The notes under the pieces: generated by a model
The model's database searches: none
Told to the model about the DNA's origin: nothing
What the model saw: the letters and a program-made list of their open reading frames with translations, nothing else
Position numbers and translations under genes: made by a program
Origin: Engelhardtia mirabilis
GTDB taxonomy: Bacteria; Planctomycetota; UBA1135; GCA-002686595
Direction: 5' to 3'
DNA: 64,000 bases
NCBI RefSeq assembly: GCF_007748095.1
Contig: NZ_CP036287.1
Coordinates: forward strand, 2,356,001 to 2,420,000
Part shown: positions 26,553-35,008 of the stretch, piece by piece
Numbering within the stretch: the stretch's first letter is position 1
How the letters are laid out: every line of letters begins with the position of its first letter

Positions 26553-27504
26553 CCTCGCCGCTCGCACCACCCTGAAGGTGGGGGGCACGACACCCCTCTT
26601 GCTCGAGCCCGGCGATCCCGAGGAGCTGCGCCGCGCGGTGACCTGGGTGCGCGAGCGCGGCTTCGAAGTGCGCATCCTGGGCGGCGGTGCGAACCTGATC
26701 ATCGCCGACGGCGAGGTGCCCGGCCCGGTGATCGCCACCGATCGGATTCGCCGCGCCTTCCGCTACGTGCCCTTCGAGCTGCGGATGGACCTGGGCGGCT
26801 CGCGCGAAGAAGAAGAGGCCGACCCCTTCGTCGAGGTGCAGCCGCGCCAGCACTTCCCCGAGTCCGAGCCGACGCCGCGCCTGGTGGCCTGGGCCGGCGC
26901 TTCGATGCCCGGCCTGGTCGGCATGTCCAAGCGCCTGGGTTGGAGCGGGATCGAAGGCTTGGCCGGGGTACCCGGCTCGATCGGGGGCGGCGTGGCCATG
27001 AACGCCGGCGGCTCGTGGGGCGACCTGTGGGACGCGGTCGAGCGCGTGCGCGTGATCGACGAGACGGGGGAGTTCAAGGATCTGCTGCGCGCCGACTGCC
27101 AACCGAGCTACCGCAACGGCAACCTCGGTGGGGCGATCGTGGCCGGCGTGGTGCTCGAGTTCGAGCCGAGCCACCCCAGGGTGGTCGACGAGGAGGTGCG
27201 CCGCTACCTGCTCCACAAGCGCCAGGTGCAACCGGTCACCGAGCAGTCGGCTGGCTGCGTCTTCAAGAACCCCGACCCCGAGCTCTCGGGCGGCCGCAGC
27301 GCGGGGCAGCTCGTGGACGAGGCCGGCCTCAAGGGTCGCACCCGCGGCGGTGCCCAGGTCTCCGAGAAGCACGGCAACTTCGTGGTCAACCGTGGCGGCG
27401 CGACCGCCGCCGACGTGCTCGCGCTGATCGAGGAAGTGCGCCAAGAGGTCGCCAGCCGCTTCGGCGTGGAGCTGGCCACCGAGGTCAAGCTCTGGGGCGT
27501 CTGA
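26506..27504 (+). CDS. murB: UDP-N-acetylenolpyruvoylglucosamine reductase
   Basis: 332 aa, FAD-dependent reductase making UDP-MurNAc. Motifs: RTTLKVGGTTPLLLEP near 20, LGGGANLIIADGEV near 60, IEGLAGVPGSIGGGVAMNAGG near 148 (given by its key part), QSAGCVFKNP near 247 and ATEVKLWG at the end. Cys in SAGCVFKNP stands where most MurB enzymes have the proton-donor Ser. The layout fits type II MurB. ATG 26506 lies inside the end of murC. It is the last gene of the cell-wall run; ddl and ftsQ, which often follow, are absent. Confidence 0.93.
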   Translation: MISLEDWPCAAVRNADLAARTTLKVGGTTPLLLEPGDPEELRRAVTWVRERGFEVRILGGGANLIIADGEVPGPVIATDRIRRAFRYVPFELRMDLGGSREEEEADPFVEVQPRQHFPESEPTPRLVAWAGASMPGLVGMSKRLGWSGIEGLAGVPGSIGGGVAMNAGGSWGDLWDAVERVRVIDETGEFKDLLRADCQPSYRNGNLGGAIVAGVVLEFEPSHPRVVDEEVRRYLLHKRQVQPVTEQSAGCVFKNPDPELSGGRSAGQLVDEAGLKGRTRGGAQVSEKHGNFVVNRGGATAADVLALIEEVRQEVASRFGVELATEVKLWGV

Positions 27505-27902
27505 GCGCTCTGGCCCGGCCGCCGTGCGGGGCCACCGCGCGGGGCCACCGCATCCGGAGCCGCCGGTCGGAAACGTCGGGGCCGACGTCAGCCGGTGCCC
27601 GTGGCGCACCGATGGGAAGCCGGAAGCTCTTTGTATCGAGAGGGTTAGCGCAGCCAGTCCGGCAAGCGGGGCGCAGCGTGGACTGAACCACCAAGGTTCT
27701 GGGCCCAGCGCCCGATACCTGGTGTGCGGCCGCGGCACCCACCGAAGCCGACCCCCACCGCAGGGCGGACCGACCCCCACTTCCCCGTGTCCCCCCGGGC
27801 CCCGTCTCGCACGGAACCCATTGCCCTGCGACCCCCCTTTCGGAATCTCGCGGGTGCCGCGGCCGCAACTCCATTCGCCGGTCGGAGCTGATCGGTGCGG
27901 CG
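27505..27902. other. 398-base convergent gap between murB and FG-GAP gene
   Basis: No convincing protein gene on either strand. It begins with a 13-bp tandem duplication (GCGGGGCCACCGC at 27526-27538 and 27539-27551). Its second half can fold into a long rod-like structure, entered separately at 27725-27867. Base runs of C at 27794-27799 and elsewhere are unusual. Confidence 0.6.
27725..27867. ncRNA. Candidate structured RNA or large terminator-like fold
   Basis: A perfect 16-bp inverted repeat (TGCGGCCGCGGCACCC at 27725-27740 and its complement at 27852-27867) encloses nested helices. These are 27742-27746 with 27839-27843, 27759-27766 with 27823-27830 (extendable by two wobble pairs), and 27785-27789 with 27810-27814. 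The result is a rod of about 143 bases with internal loops rich in GACCCCC. It does not carry the conserved sequences of SRP RNA, RNase P RNA or tmRNA that I know. Strand and expression are unknown. Confidence 0.4.
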
Positions 27903-29519
27903 TCAGCCCTCCAGGATCAACGAGGTCGTGAAGGAGATCGCCAGCACGTCGCCGGCGCCGGGCACGTCGAAGACCAGGGCAGCGTGCCACAGGGTCGAGC
28001 CCGCGAGGGTCGCTGGGGCGCCGCTGGGCAGGGCGAAGGTCGCCGTCGCTGAACCGTCGGGCGCGAGGAACCCCGAACTCCCGATCAAGGGCGCAGTGCC
28101 CGGATGGGAGAGGGTGAGCAGGGTGTAGCCGTCGACCGTGAGGGGCAGGGTCAGGCCATCGACGAGGGGACCCGCGGCTGTTCCCGTCGCGCTGCCGAGC
28201 ACCAGGTAGAAGCGGTTGCCCAGGCCGCCGCAACCGTCCAGCGAGAGGGTCTGGGTCCCGCCACTCGCGAGCGAGAGGCTGGCGGGTGCGCTCGACAGGG
28301 CCAGAGCCTGGGCGGCTGCGGTCCCGAGCACGTACACGGCGCCCGAGCGGGGCGCCGATGGATCCGCCAGCGGAGCGCCGACGAACGCGCCCAGGGAACC
28401 GAGGGCGACGGACCGTCCGAATTGATCCAGAGTCTGGGTGCTGTCCGGAACGACCTGCGTGTGTTCCGTGAAACCATTCGGCGTGCGCTCGAACAGGTGC
28501 GCCGAGCCCTGGCCGAGCGGACCGCCGCCCGGCGCGCCGGCCAGGATCCAATCGCCGCGGATGTCCACCGAGGTGCCGAGTTGGGCGTTGCCCGGCACAC
28601 TGGTCGAAGCCAGGGTCGCGACCTCGACCCAGCCCTGGCCCGCGACCCAGTCGTAGACCGCGCAGGCACCGGACAGGCCGGCGGTGACGTTGGCGAGGGG
28701 CGCGCCGATGACCGCTGTGTCACCGTCCACGGCCACCCAGGCTCCGGCGAATGCGGGGCCCGAGGCCACCTGGGGCACCAGCTTCTGCTGCTCGACGAAC
28801 AAGCCCGCCTGTCGCTCGAAGTAGTAGACCGCGCCGGCGTCCTCGCCGCCCTCGTCGTCGTGCCGCGCTCCCACCAACAGCCGGTCGCCGTCGAGGGCGA
28901 AGGACAGTCCGAAGTGGTCGTGCACGTGCGAGCCCGAGGACGCGAACGTCTGCACCAGTTGCCAACCGCCGGGCCCTGGCTCGAAGTGGTAGGCCCGGCC
29001 GGCTACAGGGGCTACGTCGTCGGCCACGTGCATCCCGACCAGGATCGTGTCGCCGTCGACGGCGCAGGACTCGCCGAAGCGTTCCTTGACCAAGGGCTGG
29101 GGGGCGACGAGCTTCGCCTGCTCGGTCCACGTGCGGCCGGTGCGCTCGAAGACGTAGGCCGCGCCCGCCTGGACCACGGTGCCGTCCGCCGTGTTGGCGC
29201 CCACCACCAAGCGCTCACCGTCGAGGGCGACCGAGTAGCCGAAGGTGTCGTTGGGCGCCGCGTCCGAAGCGGTCAGGACAGTCTCGAGGGTCCATCCCGG
29301 GGGGCTCCACTGGTAGACGTAGACCGCGCCGGCACCGGGGCCGGCGCTCGAGTCGAAGCGGGCGCCGACGACCAGGGTCGTGCCGTCCACGGCCAGGGCG
29401 TAGCCCAGTTGGGAGTTGAGGTCCCCGTCCGTCAGCAGGTCCAGTTCACACTGGGCTGCTGCAGTGGGCGCGGTCAGGGCAAGGGCGACGAGCAGGCTTC
29501 GGACCTTCGAGTGGCGCAT
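27903..29519 (-). CDS. Secreted FG-GAP repeat (beta-propeller) protein
   Basis: 538 aa with a clear signal peptide (MRHSKVRSLLVALALTAPTA then AAQ). From residue 25 to about 420, repeats of some 50-60 residues recur, each with patterns such as FGYSVALDGERLVVGA, FGLSFALDGDRLLVGARHD and LGTSVDIRGDWILAGAP. These are FG-GAP blades, as in integrin-like propellers, and about seven are visible. The last 120 residues form a separate domain of the kind that ends many secreted planctomycete proteins. No enzyme motif. Likely cell-surface or extracellular. It is monocistronic and divergent from thrS. Confidence 0.85.
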   Translation of the reverse strand: MRHSKVRSLLVALALTAPTAAAQCELDLLTDGDLNSQLGYALAVDGTTLVVGARFDSSAGPGAGAVYVYQWSPPGWTLETVLTASDAAPNDTFGYSVALDGERLVVGANTADGTVVQAGAAYVFERTGRTWTEQAKLVAPQPLVKERFGESCAVDGDTILVGMHVADDVAPVAGRAYHFEPGPGGWQLVQTFASSGSHVHDHFGLSFALDGDRLLVGARHDDEGGEDAGAVYYFERQAGLFVEQQKLVPQVASGPAFAGAWVAVDGDTAVIGAPLANVTAGLSGACAVYDWVAGQGWVEVATLASTSVPGNAQLGTSVDIRGDWILAGAPGGGPLGQGSAHLFERTPNGFTEHTQVVPDSTQTLDQFGRSVALGSLGAFVGAPLADPSAPRSGAVYVLGTAAAQALALSSAPASLSLASGGTQTLSLDGCGGLGNRFYLVLGSATGTAAGPLVDGLTLPLTVDGYTLLTLSHPGTAPLIGSSGFLAPDGSATATFALPSGAPATLAGSTLWHAALVFDVPGAGDVLAISFTTSLILEG

Positions 29520-29628
29520 GGCAAGAACTCCTGGATGCCGCGAGGCTAGGCCGTGTCGACGGCTCCAGCCAGGCCCCCGATCGCAGATCGCTTCCAGGTC
29601 AGGGGGCGAGAGGCCGCCGGGGGTGGGC

Positions 29629-29634
29629 TAGACT
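29629..29634 (+). promoter_or_regulatory. TAGACT -10-like hexamer upstream of thrS
   Basis: TAGACT at 29629-29634 fits the TANNNT -10 pattern and lies in front of two hairpins and a strong ribosome site. The same hexamer recurs close to other starts in this window (3457-3462 and 35009-35014). No good -35 was seen. Confidence 0.3.
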
Positions 29635-29641
29635 CTCACCC

Positions 29642-29668
29642 TCGCACGCCATCGGGGACGGCGTGCGA
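29642..29668 (+). promoter_or_regulatory. thrS leader hairpin 1
   Basis: A perfect 9-bp stem (TCGCACGCC with GGCGTGCGA) with the loop ATCGGGGAC, in the untranslated region of thrS. It could be a binding site for regulation of the synthetase gene. ThrRS is known to bind its own leader in E. coli, but the loop here has no clear anticodon mimic. Confidence 0.4.
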
Positions 29669-29686
29669 CGTCGGCGTCCCAGGTGG

Positions 29687-29703
29687 GGGCGCGCGACGCG
29701 CCC
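29687..29703 (+). promoter_or_regulatory. thrS leader hairpin 2
   Basis: A perfect 7-bp stem (GGGCGCG with CGCGCCC) closes a CGA loop, 19 bases before the ribosome site AAGGAGA at 29723-29729. Together with hairpin 1 it makes a compact structured leader. Confidence 0.35.
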
Positions 29704-29735
29704 AGATCCCCGCTTCATCCCGAAGGAGATCCGAC

Positions 29736-31550
29736 ATGGATCCCGCTTCTCAAGTCGCGTCCGGAGCCGAGTCGGCTGCCGGCGCTGACGCCTCGCAGGG
29801 CCCCTTCCCCCTCTCGACCCTGCGCCACTCGGTGTCGCACTTGATGGCCTCGGCCGTCGAGCGGCTGTACCCGGGCACGAAGTTCGGTTTCGGTCCGTCG
29901 ATCGAGCACGGCTTCTACTACGACATGGAGCTCCCGGAGCCGCTCGAGGAGAAGGACCTCAAGCGGATCGAGAAGGAGATGCGCCGCATCGCCAAGCAGA
30001 CCCCGCAGATGGTCTGCACGGAGCTCTCGCGCGACGAGGCCAAGGCCAAGCTCGCGGCCCAGGATCAGACCTACAAGGTCGAGGCCGTGGACCTGATCCC
30101 GGAGGACGAGACGATCACCTTCTGGTCCCACGGAGACTGGGCCGACCTGTGCGAAGGTCCCCACGTCGACCGGCTCGACCGCGAGTTCCACTTCAAGCTG
30201 CTCAGCCTCGCCGGCGCCTATTGGCGCGGCGACGAGAAGCGGCCGATGCTGCAGCGCATCTACGGCACCGCCTTCTGGACCAAGGAGGACCTCGAGGCAC
30301 ACCTGGCCTGGCTCGAGCAGGTCAAGCTGAGCGACCACCGCCGTATCGGCACCGACCAGGACCTGTTCTCGGTCCACGCCGAGGCCGGTGCGGGCTTCGT
30401 CTTCTGGCACCCGCGCCTGGGCGTCGTGCGCAAGGAGATCGAGGACTTCTGGTGGCACGAGCACCGCGTGCGCGGCTACCAGCCCGTGTACACGCCGCAC
30501 GTGTCGCGCGAGGACCTGTTCGCCGTCTCGGGTCACCTCGAGAACTACGGCGAGATGATGTACGCCCCGATGGACATCGAGGACATCCCCTACCGGGTGA
30601 AGCCGATGAACTGCCCCGGGCACATCCTGATCTACCAGAACCGTGGGCGCAGCTACCGCGAGCTGCCCCTGCGTTGGGCGGAGCTCGGCACGGTCTACCG
30701 CTTCGAGAAGTCCGGCGTGGTCCACGGCATGCTGCGCGTGCGCGGCTTCACCCAGGACGACAGCCACATCTTCTGCACCCCCGACCAGCTCGCCGACGAG
30801 ATCGCCGGGGTGCTCGAGCTCGTGCGCACGATCCTGGACGCCTTCGGCTTCAGCTTCACCGCCTACCTGGCCACCCGGCCGGAGAAGGCCATCGGCGAAG
30901 AGGACATCTGGGAGCGCGCCATCGACGCCCTGCAGCGCGGCGCGCAGAAGGCCGGAATCGAGCTCGAGCTCGACGAGGGCGGTGGCGCCTTCTACGGCCC
31001 CAAGATCGACTTCAAGGTCAAGGACGCCATGGGTCGCGAGTGGCAGCAGTCGACGGTCCAGTGCGACTTCAACCTGCCCGATCGCTTCGATCTGACCTAC
31101 ACCGACACGGACGGTCACAAGAAGCGGCCGATCATGGTGCACCGCGCCATCCTGGGCAGCTTCGAGCGCTTCGTCGGCGTCTTGATCGAGCACTTCAGCG
31201 GCAAGTTCCCCTTCTGGCTCGCGCCGGACCAGGTGGCCGTGATCCCGATCCGCGAGGACCACGCGGACTATGCCCGCGAGCTGACCGCGCGTATGGAGCG
31301 TGAGGGTTTCCGTGTCAACTGCATGGATGACCCGAGCCACATGAACAAGCGCATCAAGCACGCCCAAGGGGATCAGACACCGTTCATGCTGATCGTCGGC
31401 GAGCGCGAAGCGGCTGAAGGCACCTGCGCCGTGCGCCCGCGCGGCACCCGCGACCAGGTGGACATGCCCTTCGAGCGCTTCCTCGACCTGGCCCGCGACC
31501 TGCGCGCCAGTCGGGCCCTGGAGTTGCCGAACCTGTCGCCCGCGACGTAG
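29736..31550 (+). CDS. thrS: Threonyl-tRNA synthetase lacking the TGS domain
   Basis: 604 aa, charges tRNA-Thr in the cytoplasm. ATG 29736 follows AAGGAGA at an ideal 6-base distance, the clearest ribosome site in the window. The protein begins almost at once with the editing domain (LRHSVSHLMASAV, HxxxH) and CEGPHV, so the usual 60-residue N-terminal TGS domain is missing. The catalytic core has PMNCPGH, YRFEKSG and RGFTQDDSHIFC (motif 2), and RAILGSFERF (motif 3). The C-terminal anticodon-binding domain is complete. No infC, rpmI or rplT follow. A strong hairpin ends the unit. Confidence 0.95.
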   Translation: MDPASQVASGAESAAGADASQGPFPLSTLRHSVSHLMASAVERLYPGTKFGFGPSIEHGFYYDMELPEPLEEKDLKRIEKEMRRIAKQTPQMVCTELSRDEAKAKLAAQDQTYKVEAVDLIPEDETITFWSHGDWADLCEGPHVDRLDREFHFKLLSLAGAYWRGDEKRPMLQRIYGTAFWTKEDLEAHLAWLEQVKLSDHRRIGTDQDLFSVHAEAGAGFVFWHPRLGVVRKEIEDFWWHEHRVRGYQPVYTPHVSREDLFAVSGHLENYGEMMYAPMDIEDIPYRVKPMNCPGHILIYQNRGRSYRELPLRWAELGTVYRFEKSGVVHGMLRVRGFTQDDSHIFCTPDQLADEIAGVLELVRTILDAFGFSFTAYLATRPEKAIGEEDIWERAIDALQRGAQKAGIELELDEGGGAFYGPKIDFKVKDAMGREWQQSTVQCDFNLPDRFDLTYTDTDGHKKRPIMVHRAILGSFERFVGVLIEHFSGKFPFWLAPDQVAVIPIREDHADYARELTARMEREGFRVNCMDDPSHMNKRIKHAQGDQTPFMLIVGEREAAEGTCAVRPRGTRDQVDMPFERFLDLARDLRASRALELPNLSPAT

Positions 31551-31562
31551 CGGGGGTGAGAC

Positions 31563-31601
31563 TCGGAGTTCCGGGTGCCTGACGCGCACCCGGAGCTCCG
31601 A
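31563..31601 (+). terminator. Terminator hairpin after thrS
   Basis: A 16-bp stem (TCGGAGTTCCGGGTGC with its complement, one G-U wobble) and a 7-base loop lie 13 bases after the thrS stop. No T-run follows, only ATTCTCG, but the stem is the longest in the window outside the 27725-27867 rod. Confidence 0.7.
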
Positions 31602-31662
31602 TTCTCGACCTTCGAGCTGTAACCTCGAGCCGCGCGACCAGTCCTGAGGCTGGAGACCTGAC

Positions 31663-32708
31663 TTGAGCCTGTTCCCCATCTACGACTTGAGCTCGGCGTC
31701 GGTGGACCCCGAGCGGCCAGAGCCCGAGGGCACGAAGGCGAAGTTCTGGTTCGAAGCGACCGACGAACTGGCTGCCCGATTGGGTGTGCGCGTCGAGGAC
31801 GCGGTGCTCTACAAGTTCCATCGCCTCGATCAAGGCCGCTACCGCGGCGAGGACTGGGCCGAGAAGATCGCGGCGGAGCTGGCCGGGTTGTTGGGGTTGC
31901 CCGCAGCTCAGGTGGACCTGGCACGCTACGACGGTCGTCGAGGTATCGTCAGTCCAAGCTTCCTGCGGCGCGAGTCACCCACGGGCAATCGCCAGTACGC
32001 CGCGCTGACATCGGGGGATCGACTGCTTCAGGAGGACGATCCGGACTATCCGATCGACCGTCACGATGGTCGGCAATTCCGCCGGGTCTCGAGGCATACG
32101 CTGGCGTCGATCCTTGCGGCCATCGACCGCCGCCCCGACGGGACCGAAGTGGGCGCACCTCGGACGGGACTCGCTCGATCAGACTCTGCCCCCGCCGGCG
32201 GGGGCGTTGAGGTCCGCATCCCGGCAAGCTTCTTCATGGTCGGCTACCTGATGCTCGACGCGTGGATCGCGAACACGGATCGCCACCATGGCAACTGGGG
32301 CGTGGTTCAGGAGCCGTCCGGCGGGCTGACCCTAGCGCCCACCTTCGACCATGCTGCGAGCTTGGGGGCGAGCCTACTCGAGGCGAAGCGGGCCGCGAAG
32401 CTGACCGGGGGGGTGACCATGGCGTCGAGGGATTCGCCCGATCCACCAAGAAAGGAGCCCGCTCAGCGATCTTCCTCTCTGAATGCGCGGAGGCTCCGGC
32501 ATTCATGCACGACGTCTGGCGTGCGGCGTCTGAGCGCTACCCCGAGGCGGGCTCGCGGTGGCTCCAGGCTCTCGAGGCAGTGGAGCCCGAGGCGATTCGG
32601 ACCCTGTGCGCTCGAGTCCCGGAGGAGTTCATGAGTCAGGACGCGCAGGAGTTCACCTGGCGGCTACTGGTCTACAATCGTCGGCGACTCCTCGAAGTGA
32701 ACCAATGA
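31663..32708 (+). pseudogene. HipA-like Ser/Thr kinase, one-base frameshift
   Basis: From TTG 31663 the frame encodes a HipA-type kinase up to about residue 250. It has LYKFHRL (ATP-binding lysine region), the catalytic loop NTDRHHGNW with D206 and N211, and the metal site FDHAASLG with D229. At a run of seven G (32407-32413) the frame is lost. One more G would join it to the downstream frame (DHGVEGFARSTKKGARS to LLEVNQ, stop at 32706-32708), giving 348 aa in all. Every catalytic motif lies before the break, and the missing part is the C-terminal helical lobe. It may be a true mutation, slippage-controlled expression, or a sequencing error. Its restored stop overlaps the next gene (ATGA). 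Confidence 0.75.
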
Positions 32709-33553
32709 GCGAAGCAACCCTCTATATCGCCTGGCAAGACGCCGAGCGGCGACGCTGGTACCCGGTAGCGCGTCTGGATCGCAGCGCAGATCACTTCGTC
32801 TTCGAGTACCTGCGCGGTGCTGCAGCCGCGGCGACCGAGAGTGAGTTCGGTGGATTCCTCGAGTTTCCGTCGACGTTGGATCGCTACCGATCGAAGGAGC
32901 TCTTTCCGTTGTTTCGCAATCGGATCCTCTCCAAGAGTCGACCGGAGTACGCCGACGTGATGCATTGGCTCGACCTCGAGGCAGGCGAGCTCGAGCCGAT
33001 CGACGCCGAGCTGGAGGTTCTGGGGCGCTCCCACGGATTGCGTGGGACGGACCGGCTCCAGCTCTTCGCGCCGCCTCGACTCCGGGAGGATGGCCGGTGG
33101 GGCGTGACCTTCCTCGTACATGGCAGTCGCCACCTCAAACGGCGCGGGGGCGAAGTCTTCGAGGCGCTGGCCCCTGGCGACCGGCTACTGCCCATGCTCG
33201 ACATGGAGAACGAGCAGGATCCCGGAGCGGTGTGCCTGCGGACGGACGATGGCCACAGCTCGGGGCTCCTGGTGGTGGGCTACTTGCCGCGATTCTTCGC
33301 GCCATTCGTGTATCGAGCGCTCGAATCGCAAACCGCCGAGATGCGAGGGCGGGAACCCATCGATGTCGCCATCGAAGTCGTGCGGGTCAACTCAGCGGCG
33401 ACGACGCCCATGGCCTACCGCTTGCTCTGTCGGATGACGTGGCCGTCTGACAGCGTGGTAGGGGCGAGTATGCCGGGCGAGTCGTTCGAGAGCGCGGTGG
33501 GAGATGAGGGCGTCGCCGCGCAGCTGAATCCTCTGCGCCGGCATCCCGCGTGA
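32705..33553 (+). CDS. HIRAN-domain protein, probable partner of the HipA-like kinase
   Basis: 282 aa. The N-terminal 100 residues (LYIAWQDAERRRWYPVARL, then ELFPLFRNRILSKSRPEY) resemble the N-subdomain 1 of HipA, which is a separate polypeptide (HipS) in HipBST systems. Residues about 150-225 match a HIRAN domain: GDRLLPMLDMENEQDPGAV and VVGYLPRFFAP. HIRAN binds 3' DNA ends in the eukaryotic protein HLTF. Third codon positions are less GC-rich than in the neighbours, which hints at transfer. The ATG overlaps the kinase stop and the TGA overlaps the next GTG. Confidence 0.7.
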   Translation: MSEATLYIAWQDAERRRWYPVARLDRSADHFVFEYLRGAAAAATESEFGGFLEFPSTLDRYRSKELFPLFRNRILSKSRPEYADVMHWLDLEAGELEPIDAELEVLGRSHGLRGTDRLQLFAPPRLREDGRWGVTFLVHGSRHLKRRGGEVFEALAPGDRLLPMLDMENEQDPGAVCLRTDDGHSSGLLVVGYLPRFFAPFVYRALESQTAEMRGREPIDVAIEVVRVNSAATTPMAYRLLCRMTWPSDSVVGASMPGESFESAVGDEGVAAQLNPLRRHPA

Positions 33554-34998
33554 CCAGCACTTCCAGCGCAGTGAGTCGACGCGGTGAGGCGCCGGTCGTT
33601 GCGGTCCTCGCCGGGCTGCTGGCCCTGTCGCTTCCTGCCTGCTCGGCGGGGGATGATCCCGGGGCCGGGCGCGGGCCGGACATCATCCTGATCAGTCTCG
33701 ACACGGTCCGTGCGGATCGCCTGAGCTGCTACGGGAACCCGGCCGAGACGACGCCGTTCCTCGATCGCACCGCGGCCCTGGGTGTGCGCTTCGAGCATGC
33801 CTACAGCTCGGCGCCGCACACGGCGCCGAGTCACATGAGCCTGTTCACCGGGCTCGATCCGATGGCCCACGGGATTCCCAACAAGCCGGCCGGGCGGGGG
33901 GAGCTGCGGATGGTCAATCCGGGGGTTCCGACCCTGCCCGAGGTGTTGTCGGCCAACGGGTACCACACCCTGGGCATCACGGATCGCGGGCAGCTCTCGC
34001 CGGCCATGGGCTTTGGGCGCGGCTTTGACGAGACCTACTTCAAGTACTCGAAGTTCGACGAGAAGCTCGACGCCTTCGGGGACCTGGTGGCCGAGGTGCC
34101 CGACGACGGCGCGCCGCTGTTCGTCTTCTTCCACAGCTACGAGTGCCACGCGCCCTACCTGCCGCCCCTGGCCGTGATGCGTCGCTTCTGCGACATGGAG
34201 TACCGGGGCGAGTTCCGTACCCGCTACGACAGCCTGCGGCGCAGTCCGACGGGCTTCCTCACCACCCAGGCGGGGCGCTTCCTGGAGCGCTTCCCCGGGA
34301 TGGGGGACGAGGACCTCGCTTGGCTGCAGAGCCTCTACGACGCGAACCTGTCCTTTGCCGACAGCCAGGTGGCGGAGCTGTGGCGCCGGTGGGCCGAGCT
34401 GCGCGATGCGGACAACACGGTCCTCATGGTCGTCTCCGACCACGGCGAGGGCTTCGGCGAGCACGGCTTCCTCGGGCACCCCGCACGCCTCGAACGCGAG
34501 CTGCTGCGGGTGCCGCTGATCGTGCGCGGTCCCGGCGTGGGCGTGGGCGTGGTCGACGAGCCCGTGCCCACCAGTGGCCTGCTCGCGACGGTGCTGGAGC
34601 TGATCGGTATCGACGCACCGAGCCACGCCGAGCCGAGCTTCGTGGACGCCCTGCGCGATCCGAGCCGCGCCCCGGCACCCCGCGCCCTGCATCAGCAGCT
34701 CGTCGGCATCCCCGGCGACCGGCGCAGCGATGCGGTCGCCGTCGGCGGCGTGCGCCTCCTGCGCCGTCCGGGTCCCGAGGACGTGCTGTTCGATTTCCCC
34801 GGCGATCCGCTCGAACAGTCGCCCCTCGAGGCCGGCGAGGCGCGCCTCGAGCCCCTGCGCGAGGCGATCAGCGAGCGCAGGCGAGTGGGCATGGAGTTCC
34901 GCGACCGATTCCCAGCCGAGCTCGCCGATCCGGACGAGACAGATCGCGCAGACGAGCTCGAGGCCCTGGGCTACATCGAGGGCGCAGACGAGCGGTGA
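33550..34998 (+). CDS. Sulfatase-like lipoprotein, alkaline-phosphatase superfamily
   Basis: 482 aa. The lipobox LSLPAC ends a signal peptide. The superfamily core is clear: DIILISLDTVRADRLSCYG near residue 40 (metal Asp), HTAPSHMSLFTG near 90, and VVSDHGEGFGEHGFLGHPAR near 297. At the nucleophile position the motif reads T-A-P-S-H, so threonine stands where true sulfatases have the Cys or Ser that becomes formylglycine. A phosphotransferase or hydrolase of the LtaS/EptA kind is therefore as likely as a sulfatase. GTG 33550 overlaps the HIRAN gene; GTG 33571 is an alternative with a shorter n-region. A paralogue follows. Confidence 0.85.
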   Translation: MTSTSSAVSRRGEAPVVAVLAGLLALSLPACSAGDDPGAGRGPDIILISLDTVRADRLSCYGNPAETTPFLDRTAALGVRFEHAYSSAPHTAPSHMSLFTGLDPMAHGIPNKPAGRGELRMVNPGVPTLPEVLSANGYHTLGITDRGQLSPAMGFGRGFDETYFKYSKFDEKLDAFGDLVAEVPDDGAPLFVFFHSYECHAPYLPPLAVMRRFCDMEYRGEFRTRYDSLRRSPTGFLTTQAGRFLERFPGMGDEDLAWLQSLYDANLSFADSQVAELWRRWAELRDADNTVLMVVSDHGEGFGEHGFLGHPARLERELLRVPLIVRGPGVGVGVVDEPVPTSGLLATVLELIGIDAPSHAEPSFVDALRDPSRAPAPRALHQQLVGIPGDRRSDAVAVGGVRLLRRPGPEDVLFDFPGDPLEQSPLEAGEARLEPLREAISERRRVGMEFRDRFPAELADPDETDRADELEALGYIEGADER

Positions 34999-35008
34999 AC
35001 TCGGGTTG

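Noticed and set aside
27560..27720. tRNA, SRP RNA or RNase P RNA in the murB/FG-GAP gap
   Set aside because: None of the conserved sequences (T-loop, GGAAG apical loop, GAGGAAAGTCC-type block) was found.
29620..29735. T-box riboswitch upstream of thrS
   Set aside because: No T-box consensus and no terminator/antiterminator pair; only two independent short hairpins.
32673..32678. TACAAT as promoter for the HIRAN gene
   Set aside because: It falls inside the kinase coding sequence (Tyr-Asn codons) and the HIRAN gene overlaps the kinase stop, so coupled translation is the simpler reading.
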